A DNA stretch of 64,000 nucleotides from Escarpia spicata (Eukaryota; Annelida; Polychaeta; Sabellida; Siboglinidae). The notes below the pieces were generated by a model, which saw only the letters and a program-made list of their open reading frames with translations, was not told the DNA's origin and searched no databases. This document shows, piece by piece, positions 9,820 through 19,814 of this stretch. The stretch covers positions 47,111,748 through 47,175,747 of the forward strand of contig OZ023205.1 of assembly GCA_963995525.1 (NCBI GenBank). Reading direction: 5' to 3'. The position numbers and the translations under genes were made by a program. The stretch's first letter is position 1, and every line of letters begins with the position of its first letter.

Positions 9820-11706
9820 ATGGCGCAAATCCAGCTGGACTGGCCCAGCATTCGGGCAATCTCGCTTGACAGCGACATGGCGACAGCCGATGACGTCGTG
9901 AGGCGCCACCTACCGGTCTTCGAGGAAGGCTATGGTGGAATCAACGACTTAAAAGTGACGATTCATGTGCGGCCGGATACGACTACGGTGTTCAAGAAGT
10001 CTCGTCCAGTGCCGTACGCTAGACGAGAGATGGTGACCGCGGAGCTCGATAAGTTGGAGGCTAACAAGGTCATCACGAAGGTGGAGCGCTCTGACTGGGC
10101 GACACCGACGGTCAATGTGTTGAAGTCGGATAAAACTGTACGAATCTGCGGTGACTACAAGGTCACAGTTAACCCGCATGTAGAGGTGGACCGCTATCCA
10201 CTTCCTACAGCCGAAGACATCTTCGCGACGCTGGCGGGAGGAAAAAAGTTCACGAAACTGGACTTGGCACACGCGTACAACCAGCTAGAGCTCGATGATG
10301 AGTCCAAACGCCTGCTGACGATCAATACACATAAGGGTCTGTATCAGCCGAACAGACTTAGTTATGGTGTGAACTCTGTCCCGGCCATATTCCAGCGAAC
10401 CATGGATCAGGTGTTGGCGGGGATAGACGGTGTCGCTTGTTATCTCGACGACATCTTGATTACTGCGAGGACGAACGAGCAACATCTGCAGAGGCTTGAT
10501 GAGGTGCTGAGCCGACTGCAACACTACGGCATTCGATTGAAATTCGCAAAGTGCAAGTTCATGGCGGACCAGATTGAGTATCTGGGTCACCTGGTTACCG
10601 CGGAGGGACTGCTTCCCACAGCTGACAAGATCACGGCTCTCAAGGAAGCGCCGAGACCGACGAATACCACAGAACTGCGCAGCTATCTTGGGCTGCTCAA
10701 ATACTACATGAAGTTCTTGCCGGACTTGTCCACGCTGTTGGCGCCGTTACACATGCCGACACACTCGGGTGCAGAGTGGTCATGGGACACGACGTGCGAA
10801 CAGGCGTTCAAACGCACCAAGGAACTAATCTGTAATGCGGACATTCTGTGCCACTACGATGTGAAGAAGCCTTTGAAGCTCGCTTGTGATGGCTCTTCGT
10901 ATGGAGTTGGTGCGGTGATATCGCATGTTTCACCCGATGGCGTGGAGAGGCCGATAGCATTCGCCTCCCGCACGATGACGTCGACCGAGCGTAACTACTC
11001 GCAAGTCGAACGAGAGGCATTGGCCATCATTTTCGGGGTGAAGCGCTTTCGACAATATTTGTGGGGCCGCCACTTCACACTTGAGACGGACCACAAGCCG
11101 CTAGTCACTATACTGGGGTCAAGGAGCAGTACACCTACGATGACAGCAGCTCGTCTTCAGAGGTGGGCGTTGATTCTGTCGGCCTACACCTATGACATCC
11201 AGTATCGGCCTGGCTCGGAACTGCTGCATGCTGACGCCTTCTCCAGGCTGCCGTACAACGATCCTGGGAAGACAGCTGATGGGAGTGACGACATTTTCCA
11301 CTTTACGTGTGTGGATGAACTGCCAGTCACGAGCCAACAGATCAAAGAGGCCACTCGAAAGAACCCTGTGCTAGCCAAGGTGTTCAACTTCATCATGAAT
11401 GGCTGGCCTGCGAGAGTGAATGATGACGACCTACAACCCTACTTCATCCGTCGAAACGAACTCTCAGTCAAGCAGGGGTGCATCCTATGGGGGTTGAGAG
11501 TGGTCGTGCCACCGAACTGGCGCCAACGACTCATGGACGACCTACATGAGGGTCACATGGGCATGACACGGATGAAAGGCAAGGCAAGGAGTTACCTCTG
11601 GTGGCCTCGTCTGGACCAGGAGATCGAATCACGTGTCCACGAGTGTGTGTTTTGCATGGCTACAAGCAACACACAGCCTGTGGTGCCATTGCAGCCGTGG
11701 TCGTAG
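9820..11706 (+). CDS. Gypsy reverse transcriptase, RNase H and integrase N-terminus
   Basis: 628 codons counted from an ATG at 9820, but the open frame runs from 9793, in phase with gag. The RT palm carries LDLAHAYNQL and the catalytic YLDD at residues 208-211. RNase H begins near residue 355 (CDGSSYG), includes the ERNYSQVEREALA helix, and ends with DHKPL near residue 424. The integrase HHCC zinc-binding domain starts with HEGH at residue 576 and has its CxxC at residue 609. A TAG at 11704-11706 breaks the frame between this domain and the integrase core. All named catalytic residues are present. Translation would depend on passing the upstream TGA. Confidence 0.93.
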   Translation: MAQIQLDWPSIRAISLDSDMATADDVVRRHLPVFEEGYGGINDLKVTIHVRPDTTTVFKKSRPVPYARREMVTAELDKLEANKVITKVERSDWATPTVNVLKSDKTVRICGDYKVTVNPHVEVDRYPLPTAEDIFATLAGGKKFTKLDLAHAYNQLELDDESKRLLTINTHKGLYQPNRLSYGVNSVPAIFQRTMDQVLAGIDGVACYLDDILITARTNEQHLQRLDEVLSRLQHYGIRLKFAKCKFMADQIEYLGHLVTAEGLLPTADKITALKEAPRPTNTTELRSYLGLLKYYMKFLPDLSTLLAPLHMPTHSGAEWSWDTTCEQAFKRTKELICNADILCHYDVKKPLKLACDGSSYGVGAVISHVSPDGVERPIAFASRTMTSTERNYSQVEREALAIIFGVKRFRQYLWGRHFTLETDHKPLVTILGSRSSTPTMTAARLQRWALILSAYTYDIQYRPGSELLHADAFSRLPYNDPGKTADGSDDIFHFTCVDELPVTSQQIKEATRKNPVLAKVFNFIMNGWPARVNDDDLQPYFIRRNELSVKQGCILWGLRVVVPPNWRQRLMDDLHEGHMGMTRMKGKARSYLWWPRLDQEIESRVHECVFCMATSNTQPVVPLQPWS

Positions 11707-11721
11707 CCTGTACGTCCGTGG

Positions 11722-12741
11722 ATGCGCGTACACATAGATTACGCAGAGAAAGATGGAAACAACTTCCTAGTCCTGATTGACAGCCACATGAAGTGGGTGG
11801 AGGTGTTTCAGATGCGTCTGACGACTTCACAGCATACGATTGAGATTCTACGCAACCTGTTCGCAGCTCATGGTCTTCCTGAGGAGATCGTTAGTGACAA
11901 TGGGCCGCAATTTACGTCTCATGATTTCCGAGATTTCTGTCGCCTGAATGGCATCAAGCAGACGTTGGTGCCGCCCTATCACGCAGCCAGCAATGGGGCA
12001 GCTGAGAGGGCAGTGGGACTCCTGAAGCAGGCGCTGCTGAGGGACGTTCTCGAGACGAAGTATGGCGGCGTTCACATATTGCTTCAGCATCGCCTGGCGA
12101 ACTTCCTGTTGCGATATAGGAACACTCCGCACAGTGTGACGGGGCGGACACCGGCCGAACTGTTCCTGAAACGGCAGGTGAGAACCCGGTTCACTCTGTT
12201 GAAGCCGAGTCTGAAGGAAGATGTTGAGGAACGACAAGCGAAGCAGAAGCTCTTCCATGATCGAGTCGGTGTGAAGGATCGCTACTTCATCCTACATCAG
12301 CATGTCGTGGTGCGCAACACTCGAGGTGGAGTAGCGAAATGGCTCGCGGGAACGATCGTCAAAGTGGTGGGACCCAGAACGTACATCGTTCGTGTTTCTG
12401 GGACAAACCGGTACGTACACGCCGATCATCTGATGACGACTTCAGTGATGGAGGACGCACTGCGACGCGATCTGCGAGTGTCGACTCAACCAGACGCGAC
12501 GACTCAACCAGTCGTGACGACGCAACCGGGCGTGGCGACTCAACCGGGCGTGACGACTCAAACAGACGCGACGACTCGTCCAAGCGTGATGACGACACCG
12601 ACCGTGATGACCACTCCTGAGGTGATTACGACTCCGAGGGCACGTGCCGCGACGACACCACCGGCGACTGATGGCGTGAACTCTCCCCAACGGCGCTATC
12701 TGTCAAGGTATCGGAAACCAGTCATACGGCTCGACCTGTGA
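11722..12741 (+). CDS. Gypsy integrase core and C-terminal domain
   Basis: 339 codons in the same frame as the preceding pol segment. The catalytic triad is visible as Asp6 (HIDYA), Asp59 (SDNGPQFTS) and Glu95 (AAERAVG), giving the DX35E spacing. The C-terminal region contains the VVVRN...KWLAGTIVKVVGPRTY pattern typical of Gypsy integrases. Residues from about 250 to 300 form a threonine-rich tail of short repeats (TTQP, TTQT, TTPT), matched in DNA by tandem ACGACTCAACC-like units at 12480-12640. The stop at 12739-12741 lies 150 bp before the 3' LTR. Confidence 0.93.
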   Translation: MRVHIDYAEKDGNNFLVLIDSHMKWVEVFQMRLTTSQHTIEILRNLFAAHGLPEEIVSDNGPQFTSHDFRDFCRLNGIKQTLVPPYHAASNGAAERAVGLLKQALLRDVLETKYGGVHILLQHRLANFLLRYRNTPHSVTGRTPAELFLKRQVRTRFTLLKPSLKEDVEERQAKQKLFHDRVGVKDRYFILHQHVVVRNTRGGVAKWLAGTIVKVVGPRTYIVRVSGTNRYVHADHLMTTSVMEDALRRDLRVSTQPDATTQPVVTTQPGVATQPGVTTQTDATTRPSVMTTPTVMTTPEVITTPRARAATTPPATDGVNSPQRRYLSRYRKPVIRLDL

Positions 12742-12879
12742 GAACGTCACACTGCACCCCGTGGGTCATAATAATACCCTGTGCATTACTTAAGTTGTTT
12801 GTGACGTTTACTACATTTCTTGTCCGTATTGCCATACAAGAACTGAACTGAACATTAGTAGTAGAGAACTCTTTAATTT

Positions 12880-12891
12880 AGTGTGGAGGAG
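12880..12891 (+). promoter_or_regulatory. Polypurine tract
   Basis: AGTGTGGAGGAG lies directly against the 3' LTR, the expected place and composition for the plus-strand priming site of an LTR retrotransposon. Confidence 0.7.
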
Positions 12892-13054
12892 TGTAATGTA
12901 GTCGCATTGCTAGGAAGAACTACACGGTTTACGTTGTATTATCGGAGCCGCAGCAGTAGTATATCCGCCGGCTTGTGTGTTTTGGTTTTGTTCCATTCAT
13001 GTTAATAAACGAATCCAGCTTCAGTCAGTCTGATTATATCCTGAATATATGACA
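12892..13054 (+). repeat. 3' LTR of the young Gypsy element
   Basis: 163 bp, same ends and length as the 5' LTR and three mismatches to it. It is followed by the right target duplication GTTGG at 13055-13059. Confidence 0.95.
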
Positions 13055-13321
13055 GTTGGTTACAATCATGAAACCGCCCTATATTATCTAATCAATATTG
13101 CACTTTTTCAATGGGGATCAACGTTCCACGAATCAACTTGAAATCCCAGGTCCGATTTCAAAGGGCCCATTTTCTGTGTGATATCGGAAGTAAATGAGGG
13201 ACTTGACCCCAGATAAGGTCAGGACTCAACCTGGCTAGATTTAAACTGGGTCAGTTGACAGTGACACCTGTTGAATGGGAGGAGAACCAGTGCATAAGAC
13301 ACCTCCAGTCGACCACTGCAA

Positions 13322-13490
13322 TGTTCATTGTAATTATTATCATAGCATAACAGGAGATGCTGCCATCTGGCAGACAAAATCAAGAAGTACCGCATTTGAT
13401 CTAGTCGGTGTAATCAGGATGTTTTCACGCTAGTGAATAAAGGTTTCCGTTCAAGCCATGTGCTCGAGTCAAACATGACTAAACATGACA
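13322..13490 (+). repeat. 5' LTR of the decayed Gypsy element
   Basis: Aligns with 17587-17774 along its whole length: TGCCATCTGGCA, AGTGAATAAAGGTTTCCGTTC and AAGCCATGTG are common. The 3' copy carries about 20 extra bases (AAGTGGTTCGTACAAAACAC). AATAAA lies within the shared core. Confidence 0.85.
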
Positions 13491-13812
13491 TTTTAGTGCC
13501 GAGGAGTTTGCGGTGAGATGAATAAACATTGCATTAATCCCATACAGCAACTCAACCTATATATCTGGTCACTACGGCAGAATCATTACCGTCATTTCCA
13601 CGGTTTGATGTCAGCCTCAATGCGGGTGATGGCTCACTTCGATGGACCAAATAGGTGGTTCATTTCAAAAACTTGATGCTGGCTATTAACGTCACTAACA
13701 CTACTCAACAACGTGCACTGCTACTGCATTATGCAGGAGAGGAGAGGCAACGAATGACATATCCGATACACACCCAAACACCGACGGAAACGTAAATGCA
13801 TTCGACAAAGCA

Positions 13813-14025
13813 GTGACTATGCTGACCGCCTACTTTGCCCCCAAACGCAACAGGGAATATGAAGTGTACAAGTTTAGACAAGCTAAAGAAGACAAGGGTG
13901 AAGACATCACAAGGTATTACACATGTCTGAAGCAGGAGGCCGTCACATGCGAATTTGCAGACATCGAAAATGTCAGATGGAAACATCAGAGTTCGGTATA
14001 TGTCAACAGAATGTTCCAAAATTAA
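13813..14025 (+). pseudogene. Gag fragment of the decayed Gypsy element
   Basis: 70 codons with LTAYFAPKRN, YKFRQAKE and CLKQEAVTCEF. This is the capsid pattern seen in Gypsy gag (L..YF.P..N..YE...FR.A.Q...E....Y...L). The frame ends early, and the zinc-knuckle region and protease are only faintly traceable downstream (14030-14480). It is inactive. Confidence 0.75.
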
Positions 14026-14483
14026 AAACGCCGAGTTCACCAACATGAGCAACCTGTAAAGAAATGCTGAAACTGTGGACAAACATGGCCCCACGAAGGA
14101 AGCAAGACAGTGCATCCAGCCTTTGGATAACGATGCAGGAATTGCACAAAAGCCAAACCACTTTGCTTCGTTCTGTATGTCGAAAACCACCGAAAACAAG
14201 ACAACCATGCCTAACAACTCATGGAAAACTCACAAGACAAATGTGAACAGGCTGGAAGCTCAAGACAGCCCAAGTGATAACTCGTAAGTATACACAATGT
14301 CACTGTGCATCATAAACACAGAGAAACGTGACACAAGACCACAATTCCGAGTTAGTAAAAATGGACAAGAACTGGACATTATAGCAGACTCTGAAGCCGA
14401 GATCAATATCATGAACAAAAATGATTACTCCAGGTTGACATCATGACCAAAACTGTGCCATAACAGCACAAAGATTTTCCCTT

Positions 14484-15599
14484 ATGGTTCTGCAAAGCCA
14501 GTTCCTGTCAAACAAGTCTTCAACACTGTTGTTCAAGTCAACAACACAACAAAGTGATGAACGGTTCTATGTGGTAGCTGGCTCATGTGGATCCATTCTC
14601 GAATGCAAAGCTTCGAAACACCTGGACCCTGTTGTGCAGCAAGTGTCAACCCACAACCCCCAGGACACGCCTGTAGACCGTTTGGTAATAGAGTATGACG
14701 ATCTGTTCCAAGGACTGGGGAAATTGAAGAAATTCATGGTCAGGCTACATACCGATAAGACTGTACAGCCAGTAGCCCAACCACATCGAAGAATTCTTTT
14801 CCATGTCAGGAAACAACTCGAAGAACAGCTCAAGCAAGACGAATAGCTTGGAGCGATAGAGAAAGTGGAGGGAGCAACACCTTGGAAAACTCACAAGACA
14901 AATGTTGGTTGTAGTTCCAAAACCCAAAAGTCCAGGTCAAACCGTGTATGCATCGACATGCCGCAAGCAAACCAAGCCATCAAACGAGAGCGACATGTCA
15001 CGCCCACCATTAATGATCTAGTGAGTGAACGGAATGGTGCAGCTGTGTTCAGCAAGCTCGATCTGAACCATGGTTACAACCAGCTGGAGTTAGAACCATC
15101 GTTCCGATACATCATTACGTTCTCAACACACTCTGGACTGTGGAGATATAAGCGTCTCAAGTTTGGTGTCTCAAGCGCAGCCGAAGTATTCCAGAATACC
15201 ATTCATGAAACACTCTGGGGCATACCAGGAGCAATCAACGTCAGTGATGATATTTTGGTCTTTGGAGCAACACAAGAAGAGCATGACGACAATCTGTTTG
15301 CCACGTTTCAACGACTGCGTGAGTGTAGTCTTACTCTGAACAGACACAAGTGTGGATACAGCAAGTCTTTTCAAAAGGAGGACTTCCAGCAGATCCAGAA
15401 AGTACAAGCTGTTCAGGACATCGGCATTCCCACGAATCCAAAGCAAGTCAGAAGTCTTCTTGGAATGTCAAACTATGACACAACCCCTCAGAGAGCTTAC
15501 CAAGAAAGAAACACCATGGGAATGAGCAAAAGAATGCAGTTCAGCACTTCATGCCATACGCCAATCTCTATACAGTGCACCAGTACTATCCTACTTTGA
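14484..15599 (+). pseudogene. Protease-RT region of the decayed Gypsy element
   Basis: Two frames, 14484-14846 and 14865-15599, together cover the protease-RT linker and the RT domain. The second contains VFSKLDLNHGYNQLEL, FSTHSGLWRYKRL and VSDDILVFG, the SDD form of the RT box used by some Gypsy lineages. A stop near 14844 separates the frames. The RT end at about 15470 (LLGMSNYD) is followed by frame changes. Functional RT is not possible. Confidence 0.85.
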
Positions 15600-16194
15600 T
15601 GTTGGAAAGGCAACAGAGATCTATGCTGATGCTAGCCCTGTTGGCCTAGGAACCATTCTAGTACGAGACGAAGAAGGCAACCGACATGTCATCACATATG
15701 GCAGTCGTGCACTGACGGCAGTTAGAGAGAGCTTGTGAACACTTTCACATCTATGTAATTGTATATGGTCAGTCTGTCTTGATTTACATAGACCACAAAC
15801 CGTTGGTGGCCATATATGGAAACCCGAAATTGAAACCCCAGCACACATCGAACGTTGGACTACAACCATATGATGCTACGGTGATATACCGTCCAGGTAC
15901 TGACAATCCTGCGACTTCTTGTGATGACATCCACGTAGAAACCTGAAAGCTGCGTCTCAGGAGGAGAAAGTTGCACAGGAGTTCGTCAATTACATCACAG
16001 TCAACGCTGTGCCAAAAGCAATGTCAATCGATCATGTGAGATGAGAAACGCTCCTAGATCCAACACTACAAGCAGTAGGGCACGTCTTGCATACTGGAAA
16101 GTGGTACTAACAAAGTTCTCTCAGATAACGTCGACACTGTGACATACAAGTCATTACAGTTGATGAGGGATGAACTGACAGCTGCGATCATCGA
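15600..16194 (+). pseudogene. RNase H remnant of the decayed Gypsy element
   Basis: Broken frames on the + strand still show the start of RNase H (EIYADASPVGLGTIL near 15618), IDHKPLVAIYG near 15788, and the ATSCDD-like end near 15910. Stops and indels interrupt each piece. Confidence 0.65.
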
Positions 16195-17308
16195 TTGGTC
16201 ATTCCAACAACTCTCCAGAAGGAAGCCATAGACCTAGCACATGAAGGCAATCAAGGCATGGTAAAGACAAAGGCACTGATACGTGAGAAGATATGGTTCC
16301 CTGGAACTGCCAAGATGGTTGAGCAGTGTGTAAGATCATGTACTGCGTGTCAAGTGTCTGGGCCAGAAACAAAGCGAGAACCATTACAGCTGACAACTCT
16401 ACCCAAAGCTCCGTCGAAAGAAATCAGCACAGATTTCGCAGAGCTACCGATGGGAGAATAGCTGTTAGTCTTGATCAATGACTATTCTAGATTTCCTACC
16501 ATTGAAGTTATATCGTCAACTTCTGCAAGCACCATGATTCCACGCATCGATAAGGTGTTCTCGGAATATGGTATACTGGACACACTAGGCACTGACAACT
16601 GACCACCGTATAAAAGCTGTGACTTTGCAACATTGCAACATTTAGGATTCCATCATAGGAAGATCACACCTTACTGGCCAAGAGCCAATGGAGAGGTAGA
16701 GAGGTTCATGAGGACCGTAAAGAAGATCATCAAGGTATCTACGTGCGAGAGCAGAAACTGGAAGCAAGAAATGTATCGTTTTCTACTAAACTACCGTGCG
16801 ACCACACATGAGACAACAGGATATCCACCAGCGACTCTCCTGTTCTCTCGTCCTATGAAGGTCAAGTTACCAGAGATTTACGGAGAAGAAAACAGTAAAT
16901 CTCGGGTACACCGAGATGACGTGCAGAGAAGAGATGACAGACAAAAACAGAAAATGAAAGAGTATGCTGACAGCAGAGTATATGTCAAACCATCAACACT
17001 CAGAGAAGGAGATACTGTTCTTATAAATCCAGCAACACTGAGGAGAAAACCCGATCCTGTTAACGATGAGCGCCCTTACCTCACGTAAAGGCTCGATGAT
17101 AACAGCCCAACATGGAAACCATCACGTAACACGAAACTCGTTGTTTTTTAAGGGCATGTCTCCTGCAACTTCAATTCGAGACTCTGATACTGAAGAGGAA
17201 GCTGGCAAGGCAGATGAAGCTGGTAAGGAAATACCAGGTGAACCCCCGGAAGTTGTTGCAACACCGATGCAGGACAACCCCAGACAACCAATGAGAATAT
17301 GTACATGA
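16195..17308 (+). pseudogene. Integrase remnant of the decayed Gypsy element
   Basis: 16195-16461 holds the HHCC domain (HEGNQGM; CxxC in CTACQ). A stop near 16459 breaks the core, and another stop follows the second catalytic Asp (TDN) near 16600. 16633-17088 continues with HHRKITPYWPRANGEVERF, which includes the catalytic Glu. The C-terminal piece at 17066-17308 contains TSRKGSM and HVTRNSLFFK, matching the minus-strand element at 47225-47455. Confidence 0.85.
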
Positions 17309-17586
17309 CCATCGTACTTAAAGGACTATAAGTGCTAATTCACCTAAAACAAAGTCAGACATTGTGGGCAGAATAATCTGTCTGTGCTTTGTCTAGGATA
17401 GGACAGTCTACCCCTATGCCTAATGTTTGGACATTCAGAAAATTGTGTTTGAGCAATAGTTATGTAACGGTTAAAAAATTGTAATTTGTAGTTCTTGAAC
17501 AAGTGACTCAGTAGAATGTTCTCACGAAATCACTGAACATTCTGTTTGGACGAAAATCTTTCTTTCCAAATTGGGGAGGAATTAAA

Positions 17587-17774
17587 TGTTCATTGTAATT
17601 ATTAGTACAGAATAACCACATCATGAGATACTGCCATCTGGCAAACAAAATCACAAAGTAACTCGTTTTATCTAGTTAGTGTAATCAGGAGGTTTTGCGG
17701 TAGTGAATAAAGGTTTCCGTTCAAGCCATGTGTTCAAGTCAAGTGGTTCGTACAAAACACGACTAAACATGACA
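17587..17774 (+). repeat. 3' LTR of the decayed Gypsy element
   Basis: 188 bp, the longer and more diverged partner of 13322-13490. Confidence 0.8.
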
Positions 17775-17899
17775 ACCGCCACAGCACACTGTCCAGTATT
17801 TAGTGGTACCGAAAACTATCCATCAACACCTGAGCAGCTACTGGCCAAAGGCAGAGTCTGAATACACTGGTGCACAGCCACACACTGTCTCTAGCTGTC

Positions 17900-18640
17900 A
17901 CAGTGAGGACACAATTACAGGTCACCACCTGTCAGGCACTGTCACTACCTGTCAGGCGCTGTCAACAACTGTCAGGCACTGTCACCACCAGTCAGGCACT
18001 GTCACCAACTGTCAGGCACTGTCACCACCTTCTTAGGCACTGCCACCAACTGTCAGGCACTGTCACCAACTGTCAGGCGCTGTCACCACCAGTCAGGCCC
18101 TGTCACCAACTGTCACCACCTTCTTAGGCACTGCCACCAACTGTCAGGCACTGTCATCACCTGTCAGGCAGTGTCACCACCTGTCAGGCACAGTCACTAA
18201 CTGTCAGGAACTGTCACCACCTGTCAGGTGGTGCCATTACCAACTAAAATACACTGTCACCATCTGTCAGGCACGTCGCACCTGTCAGGCATTGTCACCA
18301 CCTGTCAGGTGCCACTACCAACTAAAAGACACTGTCACCATCTGTCACCAACTGTCAGGCACTATTACAACCTGTCAGGCACTATCACCACCTTTCAGGC
18401 ACTGTCACCACCTGTCAGGCACTGTCACCACCTCTCAGGCACTGTCACCACCTGTCAAGCACTGTTACTAACTGTCAAGCACTGTCACCACCTGTCAGGC
18501 ACTGTCACCAACTGTCAGAACTTATCAGGCACTGTCGCCATCTATCAGGTGTCATTACCAACTAAGAGACACAGTCACCAACTGTTAGGAGCTGTCACCA
18601 ACTGTTAGGAACTGTCACAAACTCTCAAGCAGCAGCAAAT
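17900..18640. repeat. Minisatellite, 20-bp CTGTCAGGCACTGTCACCAC unit
   Basis: About 35 imperfect copies of a 20-bp unit, with variants CACCAACTGTCAGG, CACCTTCTTAGG and CATTACCAACTAA. Because 20 is not a multiple of three, the open frames that cross it (17803-18608) change codon phase at each unit and are not genes. It begins about 125 bp after the 3' LTR of the decayed Gypsy element. Confidence 0.9.
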
Positions 18641-18789
18641 ATCAACAACTATAAGTGTAAGGCACTGTCACTAACTGTCAGTTTCCAATTACATATCACC
18701 TTGGTAAAGACAGTGTCACACTCCAATGGCAGTAACCTTTGTAAAGACAGTAATCATACTCTAATGACAGAGCTCTACCTCAATACAGA

Positions 18790-19500
18790 CATTATCACAT
18801 TCCCAGACCAGTTAGATTTTGAATTTGCCGATGATATTGTGCTACTATGAGAAGTGATCAATCAGGCTCAGGAGCTCCTAACATGAGTGGAAACATCATG
18901 TGCAAGATTTGGTTTAAAGATCAGTCCTGGAAACAAACAAATATATCGCATTCAACCAATTGGAAACACCACCATCATTGCCAGGGAAGGAGCTGTTTTA
19001 GAGAAGGTTGAAGACTAAGATACCTTGGCTCCTAGGTCTGTACAACAGACAAAGACATCAAAACCAGGAAGGCAGTGGCGTGGAGGGCACTCAACCAACT
19101 AAACCTAATATGGAAATCTACACTCCCACACAAAATCAAGCAGCGACTGTTTACTGCAACAGTAGAGTCTGTGCTACTCTATGGATCCGAAACATGGACA
19201 ATGACGAAAAAACTTGACAAACAACTAGACTGATGTTATAGAAGAATGCTTCGAGCCACATTTAACATTCACTGGCAACAGCATTTGACAAACAGAACTA
19301 TACAGTGGAATGTGTAAAGTCACTAATAAAATAAGAAGGAGATGACTGAGATTTGCCGGACACTGCTGCAGACATAAGGATAAAATGGCATCTAAGACCA
19401 TCTTGTGGCAGCCAACACATGGAAGAACCAAGGCAGGAAGACCAGCAGCGACTCAGTATTGGTGATATTGGTGGATCATAACCAAGTGAGAGTTCCACAT
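18790..19500 (+). mobile_element. LINE 3' fragment (end of RT and C-terminal region)
   Basis: Broken + strand frames follow the usual LINE order. FADDIVLL (catalytic box) is near 18822, then ARFGLKISPGNK near 18904, LLYGSETWTM near 19170, YRRMLRATFNIHWQQHLTN near 19236 and an RFAGH-like patch near 19350. At least three stops and several frame changes are present. No 5' half is seen, so this is a truncated dead copy. The clade is not resolved. Confidence 0.8.
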
Positions 19501-19723
19501 GGTTTTGACAATGAAACGGGAACAGGGTGGAAGCGTGTTATTTATATGATTGTGACAATGTTGGACAGTTCTTGCATCTGTTATGAATGCAGCACATTAA
19601 TTATTACTGACATTTATTTTTTATTAAAAGTAACATTGGTTCAAGTAATCTTGCTGTGTAAATGTAAACCTTTATACTATATGTCATATGTAGTATGTTG
19701 GTTTAGCTTCCAATTTTATAGAC

Positions 19724-19802
<79 letters not shown>

Positions 19803-19814
19803 TATATATATATA
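19724..19814. repeat. TA microsatellite
   Basis: About 90 bp of nearly pure TA, which accounts for the IYIYIY-type frames on both strands. Confidence 0.95.

Larger units (their letters stand above)
8434..13054 (+). mobile_element. Young Ty3/Gypsy LTR retrotransposon, full length
   Basis: A 4,621-bp element bounded by two 163-bp LTRs (TG...CA ends) and a perfect 5-bp target duplication GTTGG. The LTRs differ at only three positions by eye (about 98% identity), so the insertion is recent. Domain order is gag, zinc knuckles, aspartic protease, RT, RNase H, integrase, which is the Ty3/Gypsy order. All coding lies in one reading frame from 8629 to 12741, broken by a TGA at 9790-9792 and a TAG at 11704-11706, with no frameshift seen. 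No envelope frame is present. The single gag-pol frame and small LTRs suggest a Mag-like lineage, which is an inference. It carries no host gene. Confidence 0.95.
13322..17774 (+). mobile_element. Old decayed Ty3/Gypsy LTR retrotransposon
   Basis: A second + strand Gypsy copy, only 267 bp beyond the first. Diverged LTR-like ends are recognisable at 13322-13490 and 17587-17774; both begin TGTTCATTGTAATTATTA and end ACTAAACATGACA. A purine-rich tract (TTGGGGAGGAATTAAA) precedes the 3' copy. I see no target duplication. The interior keeps gag, RT, RNase H and integrase order but is cut by many stops and frameshifts. Its C-terminal phrase SRKGSMITA is shared with the minus-strand element at 46.9-49.1 kb, so those two belong to one lineage distinct from the young element. 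Confidence 0.9.

Noticed and set aside
12339..12690. Overlapping Arg/Asp-rich and Ser/Arg-rich frames on both strands
   Set aside because: Shadows of the threonine-rich integrase tail in other frames.
17803..18608. Frames over the 17.9-18.6 kb minisatellite
   Set aside because: The 20-bp unit shifts phase at each repeat; no real protein repeat.
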